A DNA stretch of 64,000 bases, from positions 1-64,000 of the forward strand of contig JAFZVY010000090.1 of NCBI GenBank assembly GCA_017617575.1, read 5' to 3'. This DNA is from Bacteroidaceae bacterium (GTDB taxonomy: Bacteria; Bacteroidota; Bacteroidia; Bacteroidales; Bacteroidaceae). This document shows positions 56,722 through 64,000 of this stretch, one piece after another (position 1 is the first letter of the stretch; the number at the start of each line of letters is the position of its first letter). The notes beneath the pieces were generated by a model. That model saw nothing but the letters and a program-made list of their open reading frames with translations, did not search any database and was not told the DNA's origin. The position numbers were made by a program, and so were the translations under genes.

Positions 56722-56765
56722 GACCTTCCCCCTACCCCTTCCTTTCAGGACGGGGAGTGGTTACC
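56722..56765 (+). repeat. 44-bp REP-like repeat, copy B
   Basis: Starts GACCTTCCCCCTACCCC and ends GGGGAGTGGTTACC. It lies in the 103-base exonuclease-coaBC spacer, 19 bases after the stop codon. Same family as 12520-12563 and 60715-60758. Confidence 0.85.
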
Positions 56766-56806
56766 AAAGGCGGCTATCATTTAATTCTTAATTACTCATT
56801 CATTTC

Positions 56807-58012
56807 ATGCTTAAAGGAAAGAAAATCGTTTTGGGAATAACGGGTAGCATTGCTGCCTATAAGTCCTGCCTCATAATAAGGGAACTGATTAAGAAAGGCG
56901 CAGAGGTACAAGTTGTGATTACCCCTGCTGGCAAGGAGTTTATCACTCCTATCACCCTTTCGGCTCTTACTCATAAGCCTGTAATCAGCGAATTCTTCAG
57001 CCAGAGAGACGGTACGTGGAACAGTCACGTGGACATAGGTCTATGGGCTGATGCCATGGTCATTGCGCCTGCTACGGCAAGTACAATAGGCAAGATGGCT
57101 AATGGTATTGCAGACAATATGCTCATTACGACTTATCTTTCGATGAAAGCACCTGTATTCATCGCACCTGCAATGGATCTTGATATGTTCGCACACCCTT
57201 CCACACAGAAGAACCTGCGTACATTGCAAGATTACGGAAATCAAATCATAGAGCCAGGCACTGGATTCCTTGCCAGCACACTTGAGGGCAAGGGACGTAT
57301 GGAAGAACCTGTAAACATCGTTGCAAAGCTTGAGGAATACTTTTCAAAACAAGAGAAAAAAGACCTTTTAGGTAAAAAAATCTTAATTACCGCTGGTCCG
57401 ACATACGAAAAGATAGACCCTGTACGTTTTATAGGTAACTACTCTTCCGGAAAGATGGGACTTGCCCTTGCCGAGGAATGTGCCTCACGCGGTGCAGACG
57501 TAGAGCTTGTTTGCGGTCCTATTTCCGCAAAACTCACGAAAGAGTACCCAAATATCCATCGTACTGATGTGGAGAGCGCACAACAGATGTATGAGGCTTG
57601 CAAGGCTATTTATCCGTCTATGGATGCGGGCATCCTTTGTGCTGCTGTGGCTGACTTTACGCCGGAAGTGGTAGCAGAGCAAAAGATTAAACGTACGGGT
57701 GAAGACATGGTTATTCGTCTCAAGCCAAACCCAGACATTGCTAAGTCACTTGGCGAGATGAAGGAAAAAGGACAAATTCTCGTTGGATTCGCCCTTGAAA
57801 CGAACGATGAGGAAAACAATGCACAGGGTAAGTTGAAGAAGAAAAACTTCGATTTTATCGTGCTTAATTCTCTTCGTGACGAAGGTGCTGGTTTCAGAAC
57901 CGACACCAACAAGATATCTATCATATCTGCCAATGACAAGAAGGATTTCCCTCTCAAGACGAAAAAAGAAGTGGCAGAGGATATCGTTAATGAATTAACA
58001 ATTCATAATTAA
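56807..58012 (+). CDS. coaBC: Bifunctional phosphopantothenoylcysteine decarboxylase / phosphopantothenate-cysteine ligase
   Basis: A 401-aa coenzyme A synthesis enzyme. The CoaC flavin domain (residues 1 to ~180) has GITGSIAAYKSCLIIREL, the PASANTIGK-like ATASTIGKMANGIADN and the APAMD loop. The CoaB ligase domain (~188-401) begins ILITAGPTYEKIDPVRFIGN and has the KPNPDIAKSLGE block. Normal length. With coaD elsewhere in the window, two CoA genes are present. Confidence 0.95.
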   Translation: MLKGKKIVLGITGSIAAYKSCLIIRELIKKGAEVQVVITPAGKEFITPITLSALTHKPVISEFFSQRDGTWNSHVDIGLWADAMVIAPATASTIGKMANGIADNMLITTYLSMKAPVFIAPAMDLDMFAHPSTQKNLRTLQDYGNQIIEPGTGFLASTLEGKGRMEEPVNIVAKLEEYFSKQEKKDLLGKKILITAGPTYEKIDPVRFIGNYSSGKMGLALAEECASRGADVELVCGPISAKLTKEYPNIHRTDVESAQQMYEACKAIYPSMDAGILCAAVADFTPEVVAEQKIKRTGEDMVIRLKPNPDIAKSLGEMKEKGQILVGFALETNDEENNAQGKLKKKNFDFIVLNSLRDEGAGFRTDTNKISIISANDKKDFPLKTKKEVAEDIVNELTIHN

Positions 58013-58034
58013 CATACAATTAGGCTAAACGCTT

Positions 58035-58949
58035 ATGAGTAAACTAACCTTCTTACTAACGTCAGCATGCTGTTTATTCTTTGGAAGAATGAACACCTGC
58101 GTTGCACAGGAACTAAACTGTTCCGTCAAGATTATCCACTCTCAGGTACAAGGTTCAAGTAACAGTGTATTTGAGACGCTGGAGAATGCGATTACGGAAT
58201 TCATGAATAACCATGCATGGACAGATTTACAGTACCAGAAGGTAGAAAAGATTGACTGCTCACTTAACATCACAATAAAGAAGTACGACACGTCGTCAAA
58301 CTTATTTACAGGTGAACTTATCTGGCAGGTATCACGACCTGTGTATAACTCCACATACACCACTACGGTTTTCTCCATGAAGGATGCTTCGTTCAACTTC
58401 AACTACAAGGAGAACGACCCACTCGAATTTAACGAGAACAGTCTCGATAATAACCTTACGGCTATGCTTGCCTACTACGCCTATCTGTTCATAGGTCTCG
58501 ACCTTGACACCTATTCCGAAATGGGTGGTACAGAGGTGCTCCACATGGCAGAGAACATACTAAACAATGCACAAACACTTGGAGATGCTGGATGGAAGGC
58601 ATTTGACAATAACAAGAACCGTCATGCTATACTCAATGACTACATGGAATCATCGATGGAACCGTATCGTAAGATGATGTACAAGTACCATCGACAGGGG
58701 CTTGACGAGATGGCTTCCAATGCTGACCGTGGAAGAGCTGCTGTGAGTGATGCCATCGACCTCTTGAAGGAGTCGCACAGCAATAAGTCGCTCAGTCAGC
58801 TTCCACAGATATTTACAGACTATAAACGCGATGAAATCGTAAATATCTACAGTGGTCATGGCACAGAGAAAGAACGCAAGACCGTTGCAGACATCGTGTC
58901 AAACATCAATGCCAGCCAAGATAGTTACTGGAATAAAATAAGGAAGTAG
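58035..58949 (+). CDS. DUF4835 family exported protein (PorD-like)
   Basis: A 304-aa exported protein with a signal peptide (1 to ~24, ending NTCVAQ). It belongs to the DUF4835 family, which in Bacteroidetes is usually found between coaBC and recN, exactly as here. Newer annotations link this family to type IX secretion as PorD, which I consider plausible rather than certain. Conserved segments include LNCSVKIIHSQVQGSS, AYYAYLFIGLDLDTYSEMGG and KRDEIVNIYSG. It probably acts in the periplasm or outer membrane. It is in an operon with coaBC (22 bases) and recN (43 bases). Confidence 0.82.
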   Translation: MSKLTFLLTSACCLFFGRMNTCVAQELNCSVKIIHSQVQGSSNSVFETLENAITEFMNNHAWTDLQYQKVEKIDCSLNITIKKYDTSSNLFTGELIWQVSRPVYNSTYTTTVFSMKDASFNFNYKENDPLEFNENSLDNNLTAMLAYYAYLFIGLDLDTYSEMGGTEVLHMAENILNNAQTLGDAGWKAFDNNKNRHAILNDYMESSMEPYRKMMYKYHRQGLDEMASNADRGRAAVSDAIDLLKESHSNKSLSQLPQIFTDYKRDEIVNIYSGHGTEKERKTVADIVSNINASQDSYWNKIRK

Positions 58950-58992
58950 GAGAACCCTTCCCCCATCTAACTTCTACAAATAAACTTCGTCT

Positions 58993-60681
58993 ATGATAAA
59001 GAATCTACATATAGAAAACTATGCTCTCATTGAGCACCTTGATATTGACCTACACTCAGGTTTCTCCGTTATCACGGGTGAGACGGGTGCAGGTAAATCC
59101 ATCATTCTTGGTGCAATAGGATTGCTCCTCGGACAGCGTGCAGACATCAAGTCCATCAAGACTGGTGCAAGCAAGTGCATCGTGGAGGCGACCTTTGACG
59201 TCAAGGAATATGGTTTCGACAGTTTCTTTGAGGAGAATGACCTCGACTTTGATGGTTCTGAGTGCATCATAAGACGTGAACTCACATCATCAGGTAAGAG
59301 CCGTGCATTCATCAATGATGTACCTGTCCAGCTTACCTTGTTGAAAGAGATTGGCGAACAACTTATCGACGTACACTCACAGCACAAGAACCTCTTGCTT
59401 GGTAAGGAAGATTTCCAGTTGAGCGTCATTGACATTGTGGCACAAAATGCTGATTTGATTTCTGATTACAAGAAACTATACAAGGAGTACAACGTCCTGT
59501 GCAAGAAACTTGATGATGCCATAAGCAACACCAACAAGAACCGTGAGGAGGAGGACTACATGCGTTTCCAACTCACACAGCTTGCTGATGCCAACCTCAA
59601 TGCTGACGAACAAGCCGAACTGGAGGAAGAGTCAGAGACGCTTTCACACGCTGAGGACATAAAGCAGGCACTCTACCAAGCCAACGGACTTCTTGCCGAT
59701 GGTGGTGAGGGTGCAGATGCACTTATGCTCATCAAGCAGTCAATGTCCGCCCTTAATGGCATAAGCAATGTGTTCAGCCAGACGGAGGAACTTGTCAACA
59801 GGATTGACAGTTGCTACATAGAGCTGAAGGACATAGCTGAGGAAATAAGCTCAAAGTGCGACTCCATCGAGTATAACCCTGCCAGACTTGAATGGGTGAA
59901 CGACCGCCTCAACACCATATACACGCTTCAGAAGAAGCATGGTGTGGACTCTATAGAGGAGTTGCTCAAGATACAGGCTGACCTTGAGGAAAAGCTATCG
60001 TTGATTGACAATGGCGATGAATTCATCGAGGAACTAAAGCGTAAATGTACCGATAAATTCAAGGAGGCACTTGACATAGCCAAGAAACTGAGCGCAAAGA
60101 GACAGAAGGCAAGCAAGGAGATAGAGACACGCATGACAGAGTTGCTAATACCTCTCGGAATGCCAAACGTACAGTTCAAGGCAGAATTGACGGAGACAAG
60201 CGACAAGGATGGTAAGCCTCGCCTCACATCCACAGGTATAGACGAAGTGGCGTTCCTCTTCTCTGCCAACAAGAACTCTGCACTCCAGCAGGTATCACAG
60301 GTAGCTTCTGGTGGTGAGATAGCACGTGTAATGCTCTCACTCAAGGCTCTCATAGCTGGTGCAATAAAGCTTCCAACAATTATCTTCGATGAAATCGACA
60401 CGGGAGTTAGCGGAAGTATCGCTGAAAAGATGGCTAAGATAATGCGTGAAATGGGCGACCAGAACCGACAGGTAATAAGTATCACTCACCTTCCTCAGAT
60501 TGCAGCCCTTGGTTCTTCTCATTACAAGGTATATAAGGAAGACAAGGAGGATGCAACCGTGAGCCACATCATCGAGCTTACGATGGAACAACGCATTGAG
60601 GAGCTTGCCCACATGCTCTCTGGTGAGGTGCTCACAGACGCAGCACTTGAGAACGCAAGGACTCTGTTGGGGGCGAAGTAG
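58993..60681 (+). CDS. recN: DNA repair protein RecN
   Basis: A 562-aa SMC-like ATPase active in double-strand-break repair. The Walker A VITGETGAGKSIILGAIGLL is at residues ~27-46. A long central coiled coil (~170-360), the ABC signature SGGEIARVMLSLKAL, the Walker B TIIFDEIDTGVSG and the D-loop/His switch ISITHLPQIAA are present. Normal length, last gene of the coaBC-DUF4835-recN unit. A REP-like repeat lies 34 bases after the stop. Confidence 0.96.
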   Translation: MIKNLHIENYALIEHLDIDLHSGFSVITGETGAGKSIILGAIGLLLGQRADIKSIKTGASKCIVEATFDVKEYGFDSFFEENDLDFDGSECIIRRELTSSGKSRAFINDVPVQLTLLKEIGEQLIDVHSQHKNLLLGKEDFQLSVIDIVAQNADLISDYKKLYKEYNVLCKKLDDAISNTNKNREEEDYMRFQLTQLADANLNADEQAELEEESETLSHAEDIKQALYQANGLLADGGEGADALMLIKQSMSALNGISNVFSQTEELVNRIDSCYIELKDIAEEISSKCDSIEYNPARLEWVNDRLNTIYTLQKKHGVDSIEELLKIQADLEEKLSLIDNGDEFIEELKRKCTDKFKEALDIAKKLSAKRQKASKEIETRMTELLIPLGMPNVQFKAELTETSDKDGKPRLTSTGIDEVAFLFSANKNSALQQVSQVASGGEIARVMLSLKALIAGAIKLPTIIFDEIDTGVSGSIAEKMAKIMREMGDQNRQVISITHLPQIAALGSSHYKVYKEDKEDATVSHIIELTMEQRIEELAHMLSGEVLTDAALENARTLLGAK

Positions 60682-60714
60682 AATATGACAGCTAAAAACT
60701 GACCATCCACGACG

Positions 60715-60758
60715 GACCTTCCCCCTACCCCTTCCTTTCAGGACGGGGAGCGGTTACC
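60715..60758 (+). repeat. 44-bp REP-like repeat, copy C
   Basis: Identical to copy B except for one base near the end (GAGCGGTTACC). The rest of the 272-base spacer includes a TTTCGGCC/GGCCGAAA hairpin at 60833-60854 without a T-run. Confidence 0.88.
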
Positions 60759-60953
60759 CCATCGCTGAAGAATGAGGCAAGGGGTCAAGAACATAAAAAC
60801 TTACGAACTCAAAACTCACATACATCTGTTTCTTTCGGCCGTCTTTGGCCGAAATCACTCCGAAACAACCTAAGAACTCAAGAACATAAAAAAAACATTC
60901 CCTCGTCCAGAATGGACGCACCCTTGTGGGTTGGGGAACTAAAACTAAACATA

Positions 60954-62651
60954 ATGAAAAGACTCTTACTTCTAACTTCCGCCATCATGGCACTTGCCTT
61001 TGATGCTGCTGCACAAGCCCCAAAAGGTGTGGCAAAGATACAGAAGGCAATTGTTTCTGTAAACACATACGACAAGAAAGGTGACTTGCTCAACTCTGGT
61101 ACTGCTTTCTACATCGGTGCCAATGGTGAGGCTATAGCTGACTACTCACTCTTCAAGAATTCGTACAAGGCAACTGTCATTGATATAAACGGCAAACAGG
61201 CTGATGTTGACTGCATCCTCGGTGCAAACGATACATACTCCGTCATTCGCTTCCGCGTAAACACCAAGGGTAATGCCACGCTCACCTGCGCAAAGGATAC
61301 TCTCACAAGCCAGTCACAGGTCTTTGTAGTGCCATTCAGTAAGGAAAAGCTGAAGCAATGCCGAAATACAACGATAGAATCGCAAACAAGGCTCAATGAC
61401 AAATATGCCTACTACACCCTTGCCAGCGACCTTGGCGAAGAAAACAACGGCAACCCTCTTTTCAATGAGAAGGGCGAACTCATCGGTATTCTACAGCCAT
61501 CACTCAAGGATAAGGGCTATGCGCTCGACATCAATTTCCGCGAGGAACTCAAGATAAAGGCCATATCATCCAACTCAGAGAATATGGCTCTTAATAATGT
61601 GAAGATATCCAAGGGAGTACCAGAGAGCGTGGAGGAAGCACTTGTATATACATATTTCAAGTCAAGGTCGGCAGGTAATGATGAATACCTCGACATCATG
61701 AACCGTTTCATCGCTACTTATCCAGATAATGCCGAGGGCTACATCCGTCGCTGTACTCCTTACATCGACCTATGTGAGTTTGACAAGGCGGATGCAGATC
61801 TACACAAATACCTAAGCCTTGCCAAGGATAAGGCATCAGCTAACTACAACATTGCTCAGACGCTATACAACAAACTAACATATCAAAAGGAACCTGCTTA
61901 TGATAAGTGGACGTATGACCTCGCTGTAGAACATATAGACAAGAGCCTTGAACTTTATAAGGACGATAAAGCAAAAATCGCTGATGCCAAGATACTCAAG
62001 GCACAGATACTCTCAGGTAAGAAGGATTATGACGGTGCAATTGCCATATACGAACAACTAAATGCAGACAGCACTACTGCTTCACCTGCCATATACTACG
62101 CCATGTCCATTGCCAGCGAATCGAGAGGTGATTCCACCACAGCGGTCATAGCTCTTATGGACAGTGCCATCAGTAAGTTTGGCGATCCACTCCCAGGTGA
62201 TGCAGCCAACTATGTCCTCCGCCGTGGCCGTCTCTACGCTCAGATTGACAAGAACCGTCTTGCCGTACAAGATTACAACCAGTACTGTTATCTCGTAAAC
62301 AATAAGGTGAGTGACTTGTTCTACTATGATCGTTCACAGATAGAGTTGAAAGCGCGCCTCTTCCAGCAGGCATACGATGACATCAATACAGCCATATCAA
62401 TGAACCCAAACAAGGTTGATTACTACATAGAGAAGGCTGCTATGTGTCTCCGCTTTGGGTATAACGACGAAAGCATCGAAGCATGTAAGATTGTACTCAG
62501 TGCCAACGACAAGGACGTAGATGCACTCCGCATCCTCGGTTTTGCCCAGATACAGGCTGGTAAAAAGGATGAGGGTAAGGTAAACCTCCAGAAAGCCATT
62601 GACCTTGGCGACGAGAATGCAAAGGAGATAATGGAGAAGTATTGCAAATAA
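60954..62651 (+). CDS. TPR protein with inactive trypsin-like domain
   Basis: 565 aa with a signal peptide (1-20, ending FDAAAQ). Residues ~25-215 have the layout of a DegP-type trypsin domain (SGTAFYIGANGEAIADYSLF, ILGANDTYSVIRF, NNGNPLFNEKGELIGI). The His position is Ser65 and the catalytic Ser position (GNSGGPLF in active enzymes) is Asn165, so it should be inactive. Residues ~270-565 are about seven tetratricopeptide repeats. Probably a periplasmic scaffold. ATG 60954 is chosen because it starts the signal peptide; an upstream in-frame ATG at 60912 adds non-signal sequence. Confidence 0.8.
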   Translation: MKRLLLLTSAIMALAFDAAAQAPKGVAKIQKAIVSVNTYDKKGDLLNSGTAFYIGANGEAIADYSLFKNSYKATVIDINGKQADVDCILGANDTYSVIRFRVNTKGNATLTCAKDTLTSQSQVFVVPFSKEKLKQCRNTTIESQTRLNDKYAYYTLASDLGEENNGNPLFNEKGELIGILQPSLKDKGYALDINFREELKIKAISSNSENMALNNVKISKGVPESVEEALVYTYFKSRSAGNDEYLDIMNRFIATYPDNAEGYIRRCTPYIDLCEFDKADADLHKYLSLAKDKASANYNIAQTLYNKLTYQKEPAYDKWTYDLAVEHIDKSLELYKDDKAKIADAKILKAQILSGKKDYDGAIAIYEQLNADSTTASPAIYYAMSIASESRGDSTTAVIALMDSAISKFGDPLPGDAANYVLRRGRLYAQIDKNRLAVQDYNQYCYLVNNKVSDLFYYDRSQIELKARLFQQAYDDINTAISMNPNKVDYYIEKAAMCLRFGYNDESIEACKIVLSANDKDVDALRILGFAQIQAGKKDEGKVNLQKAIDLGDENAKEIMEKYCK

Positions 62652-62679
62652 CATCAATGAGAAATTAGATATCAATTAG

Positions 62680-62799
62680 GAATGTGGAATGAGAAATTGT
62701 TTGATTGTTCGCTGATTTTTCGTTTACGTATAATATTCCGCAATTGACATTCAATTTTTAATTGGCTATGTCAACCCTTCGGAGTCTCATTCCACATTC
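62680..62799. repeat. 15-bp inverted repeat with 90-nt loop
   Basis: GAATGTGGAATGAGA (62680-62694) is perfectly complementary to TCTCATTCCACATTC (62785-62799). It begins 28 bases after the TPR gene stop. Confidence 0.8.
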
Positions 62800-62846
62800 A
62801 TAATTTGGAATAAATTCATTATTTTTTTAAGTACCATTCGGATTTT

Positions 62847-63011
62847 TTACGAGTGGCATGAAAAAATGGAAATTACAAAATCAAAAAACAAGGCAATCTC
62901 ATCGACTGCCTTGTTTTTACAATACATCATGTTCAAAGATAATAATGCTTTTCCTTTTTTTCTAAAATCGTCTTGATTAAATTGATAGATTTTACCTAAA
63001 CCTAAATCCAC
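62847..63011 (-). CDS. Possible 54-aa ORF, low confidence
   Basis: A minus-strand frame opening with GTG (63011), reading KIYQFNQDDFRKKGKALLSL in the middle and ending in a hydrophobic stretch. It overlaps the terminator hairpin and lies behind a minus-strand -7 box (63147-63154). It may be a real small gene, part of a small RNA, or chance; no family recognised. Confidence 0.15.
   Translation of the reverse strand: MDLGLGKIYQFNQDDFRKKGKALLSLNMMYCKNKAVDEIALFFDFVISIFSCHS
62884..62916. terminator. Bidirectional terminator hairpin
   Basis: ACAAGGCA pairs with TGCCTTGT; A-run on the left and T-run on the right. It can end the TPR transcript on the plus strand and any minus-strand transcript starting near 63140. 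Confidence 0.8.
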
Positions 63012-63146
63012 TAGAATCTTTCATCTAATAAAGTTTGCTATATTAACCACTAATGCTAAATTAAAACAAATATGTAAAGCATGTTCCAAAGTTTTAGAGC
63101 CTGCTTTTGGGATTCACCTTAATTAACCATCATCTTATTATGATTG

Positions 63147-63154
63147 CAAAGGTA
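63147..63154 (-). promoter_or_regulatory. Minus-strand -7 box
   Basis: TACCTTTG on the minus strand, with a terminator about 240 bases downstream at 62916-62884. It suggests a short transcript (possible sRNA) divergent from metK. Confidence 0.35.
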
Positions 63155-63224
63155 CGGAGAATACAGGCTCTTTAAATGATGTCTTTACAAATTTTTCAAC
63201 ACTTTTTTGAAAAAACTACAATTC

Positions 63225-63495
63225 TTAAGTGTCAAAACATCAATTCAGATGGCGACAACACGGCAAAAGTTTCATACACGTAACATTCACAGAAATAGTA
63301 TGATTAGAATATATCAAAGATACAGATCGGAAAAAGTTTTTTTTCAAAAGTCAATAATGACAATTATACCTCTTGTTGCTAGAGACGACTAAATTGCCGT
63401 AATTATATTGGCTAATTTTTGTTTTTATAATTCTTTACGGAAAGTACAGAGTTCACTATAAAATATGGATGGAAGTGTAACTTTTTGACACTTAA
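63225..63495. repeat. 271-bp segment bounded by 13-bp inverted repeats
   Basis: TTAAGTGTCAAAA (63225-63237) and TTTTGACACTTAA (63483-63495) are perfect complements. The layout resembles a short non-autonomous element, but no target-site duplication is evident. Confidence 0.55.
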
Positions 63496-63513
63496 AATAC
63501 TTTTTTTGATTTT

Positions 63514-63547
63514 TTTGCCTGTTATTCAAAAATATGTAGTAACTTTG
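63514..63547 (+). promoter_or_regulatory. metK promoter
   Basis: TTTG (63514-63517), 22 bp, TAACTTTG (63540-63547). Start predicted near 63554, just before the riboswitch candidate; leader about 147 nt. Confidence 0.65.
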
Positions 63548-63562
63548 CACCCGATTTTGAAA

Positions 63563-63635
63563 ATGTGGATAGATTTGGGCTGCTTGCAACCACAGAAAAA
63601 AATGCTAAAATACAAACCGCGGTACTATGGTTTGT
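63563..63635 (+). promoter_or_regulatory. SAM-II-like riboswitch candidate in the metK leader
   Basis: P1 is formed by TGTGG (63564-63568) and CCACA (63590-63594). The enclosed loop reads GATTTGGGCTGCTTGCAA, and the 3' part is AAAAAAATGCTAAAA. The GATTT, TTGCAA and GCTAAAA blocks in this order match the SAM-II (metA motif) pseudoknot known from alphaproteobacteria and Bacteroidetes. A stem ACAAACC (63612-63618) / GGTTTGT (63629-63635) follows and may be the expression platform. SAM feedback on SAM synthetase makes biological sense. The assignment is from memory of the consensus, without a covariance model. Confidence 0.7.
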
Positions 63636-63700
63636 TTGCATTTCTGCCAAATTCTTTCCCCATTAATTTATTAAGTTATATATCAAATGTAATTAAATTT

Positions 63701-64000
63701 ATGGGATATTTATTTACTTCTGAATCTGTCAGCGAGGGACATCCAGACAAGGTGGCTGACCAGATAAGTGATGCAGTTCTTGATAATCTTCTTGCTTTCG
63801 ACCCTACGTCAAAAGTAGCTTGTGAGACTCTTGTTACTACGGGACAGGTGGTCATGGCTGGTGAGGTAAAGTCATCAGCATACGTTGATTTGATGGACAT
63901 TGCACGCAAGACAATCAACAGAATAGGTTACACAAAGTCTTCATACAAGTTTGACGGCGAGAGCTGTGGCGTGTTCAATGCCATACACGAGCAGTCAGAC
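63701..64000 (+). CDS. metK: S-adenosylmethionine synthetase, 5' part
   Basis: First 100 codons of MetK, which makes S-adenosylmethionine from methionine and ATP. The N-terminus [20 protein letters not shown], with the active-site His in EGHPDK, then [11 protein letters not shown] and [16 protein letters not shown] are highly conserved. Reading frame is open to the window edge; the full protein would be about 430 aa in this phylum. It has its own promoter and a riboswitch-like leader. Confidence 0.97.
   Translation, partial: MGYLFTSESVSEGHPDKVADQISDAVLDNLLAFDPTSKVACETLVTTGQVVMAGEVKSSAYVDLMDIARKTINRIGYTKSSYKFDGESCGVFNAIHEQSD

Larger units (their letters stand above)
62652..63700. other. 1-kb gene-free region before metK
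   Basis: Contains an inverted repeat pair (62680-62694 / 62785-62799), a bidirectional terminator (62884-62916), a minus-strand -7 box (63147-63154), a 13-bp inverted repeat pair (63225-63237 / 63483-63495), the metK promoter and a riboswitch candidate. No reading frame with clear coding character. Confidence 0.65.

Noticed and set aside
60833..60854. TTTCGGCC/GGCCGAAA hairpin as the recN terminator
   Set aside because: No T-run follows and it lies 150 bases past the stop codon; left as an unassigned structure.
63207..63392. 61-codon plus-strand frame in the metK upstream region
   Set aside because: It needs a TTG start inside an AT-rich tract, is basic and low in coding character, and lies mostly in a MITE-like segment.

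Overview
The window looks like a chromosomal segment of a Prevotella-type member of the Bacteroidales. The evidence is: Bacteroidetes-type promoters (TTG or TTTG, about 20 bp, TAnnTTTG) in front of many genes; few Shine-Dalgarno sequences; AT-rich spacers; large secreted proteins ending in a short motif of the type (G-L/I-Y-I-x-N/D-G-K-K-x-x-x-K); a PorZ-like type IX secretion protein; and Bacteroidales gene clusters such as mnmG-apt-uvrC-dtd-deoC and parE-coaD-S41 protease-ybeY. The organism assignment is inference from gene content; no search was run.

Layout. 1-5.2 kb: 3' part of pckA, a metal-efflux permease with a heavy-metal domain, groES and groEL. 5.2-9.9 kb: a 4.7 kb island bounded by a perfect 65 bp direct repeat that contains the groEL terminator. 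It holds a seven-TM AraC regulator, an operator array, a 102-aa protein, an 882-aa secreted protein and a 49-aa peptide overlapping it. 10-16.4 kb: a small Cys-rich protein, an orphan HsdR_N-like nuclease, rnhB, a sirtuin, a secreted C10-like cysteine peptidase and a membrane acyltransferase. 16.4-28.4 kb: a minus-strand block with porZ, prmC, two very large surface proteins and an OmpA-family protein. 28.5-33.2 kb: parE, coaD, S41 protease and ybeY as a tight plus-strand operon. 33.5-44 kb: polA, polyprenyl synthase, then deoC, dtd, uvrC, apt, mnmG and a low-molecular-weight phosphatase on the minus strand, with two perfect parS-type sites around apt. 44.8-53.1 kb: two giant secreted proteins (1677 and 1099 aa) bounded by a 46-bp inverted repeat. 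53.6-62.7 kb: a histidine phosphatase, a DUF3127 protein, dnaN, a DnaQ-like exonuclease, coaBC, a DUF4835 protein, recN and a TPR protein with a dead trypsin-like domain. 63.5-64 kb: start of metK behind a SAM-II-like riboswitch candidate.

Together the genes are mostly housekeeping functions (replication and repair, tRNA modification, coenzyme A and S-adenosylmethionine supply, chaperonins) interleaved with cell-surface and secretion functions. The most notable features are the direct-repeat-bounded regulator/surface-protein island, the paired parS sites, the metK leader, a 44-bp REP-like repeat that supplies the last codons of the sirtuin, and several palindromic or inverted repeat cassettes around single genes. 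No tRNA, rRNA, CRISPR array, complete insertion sequence or integrase gene was recognised.
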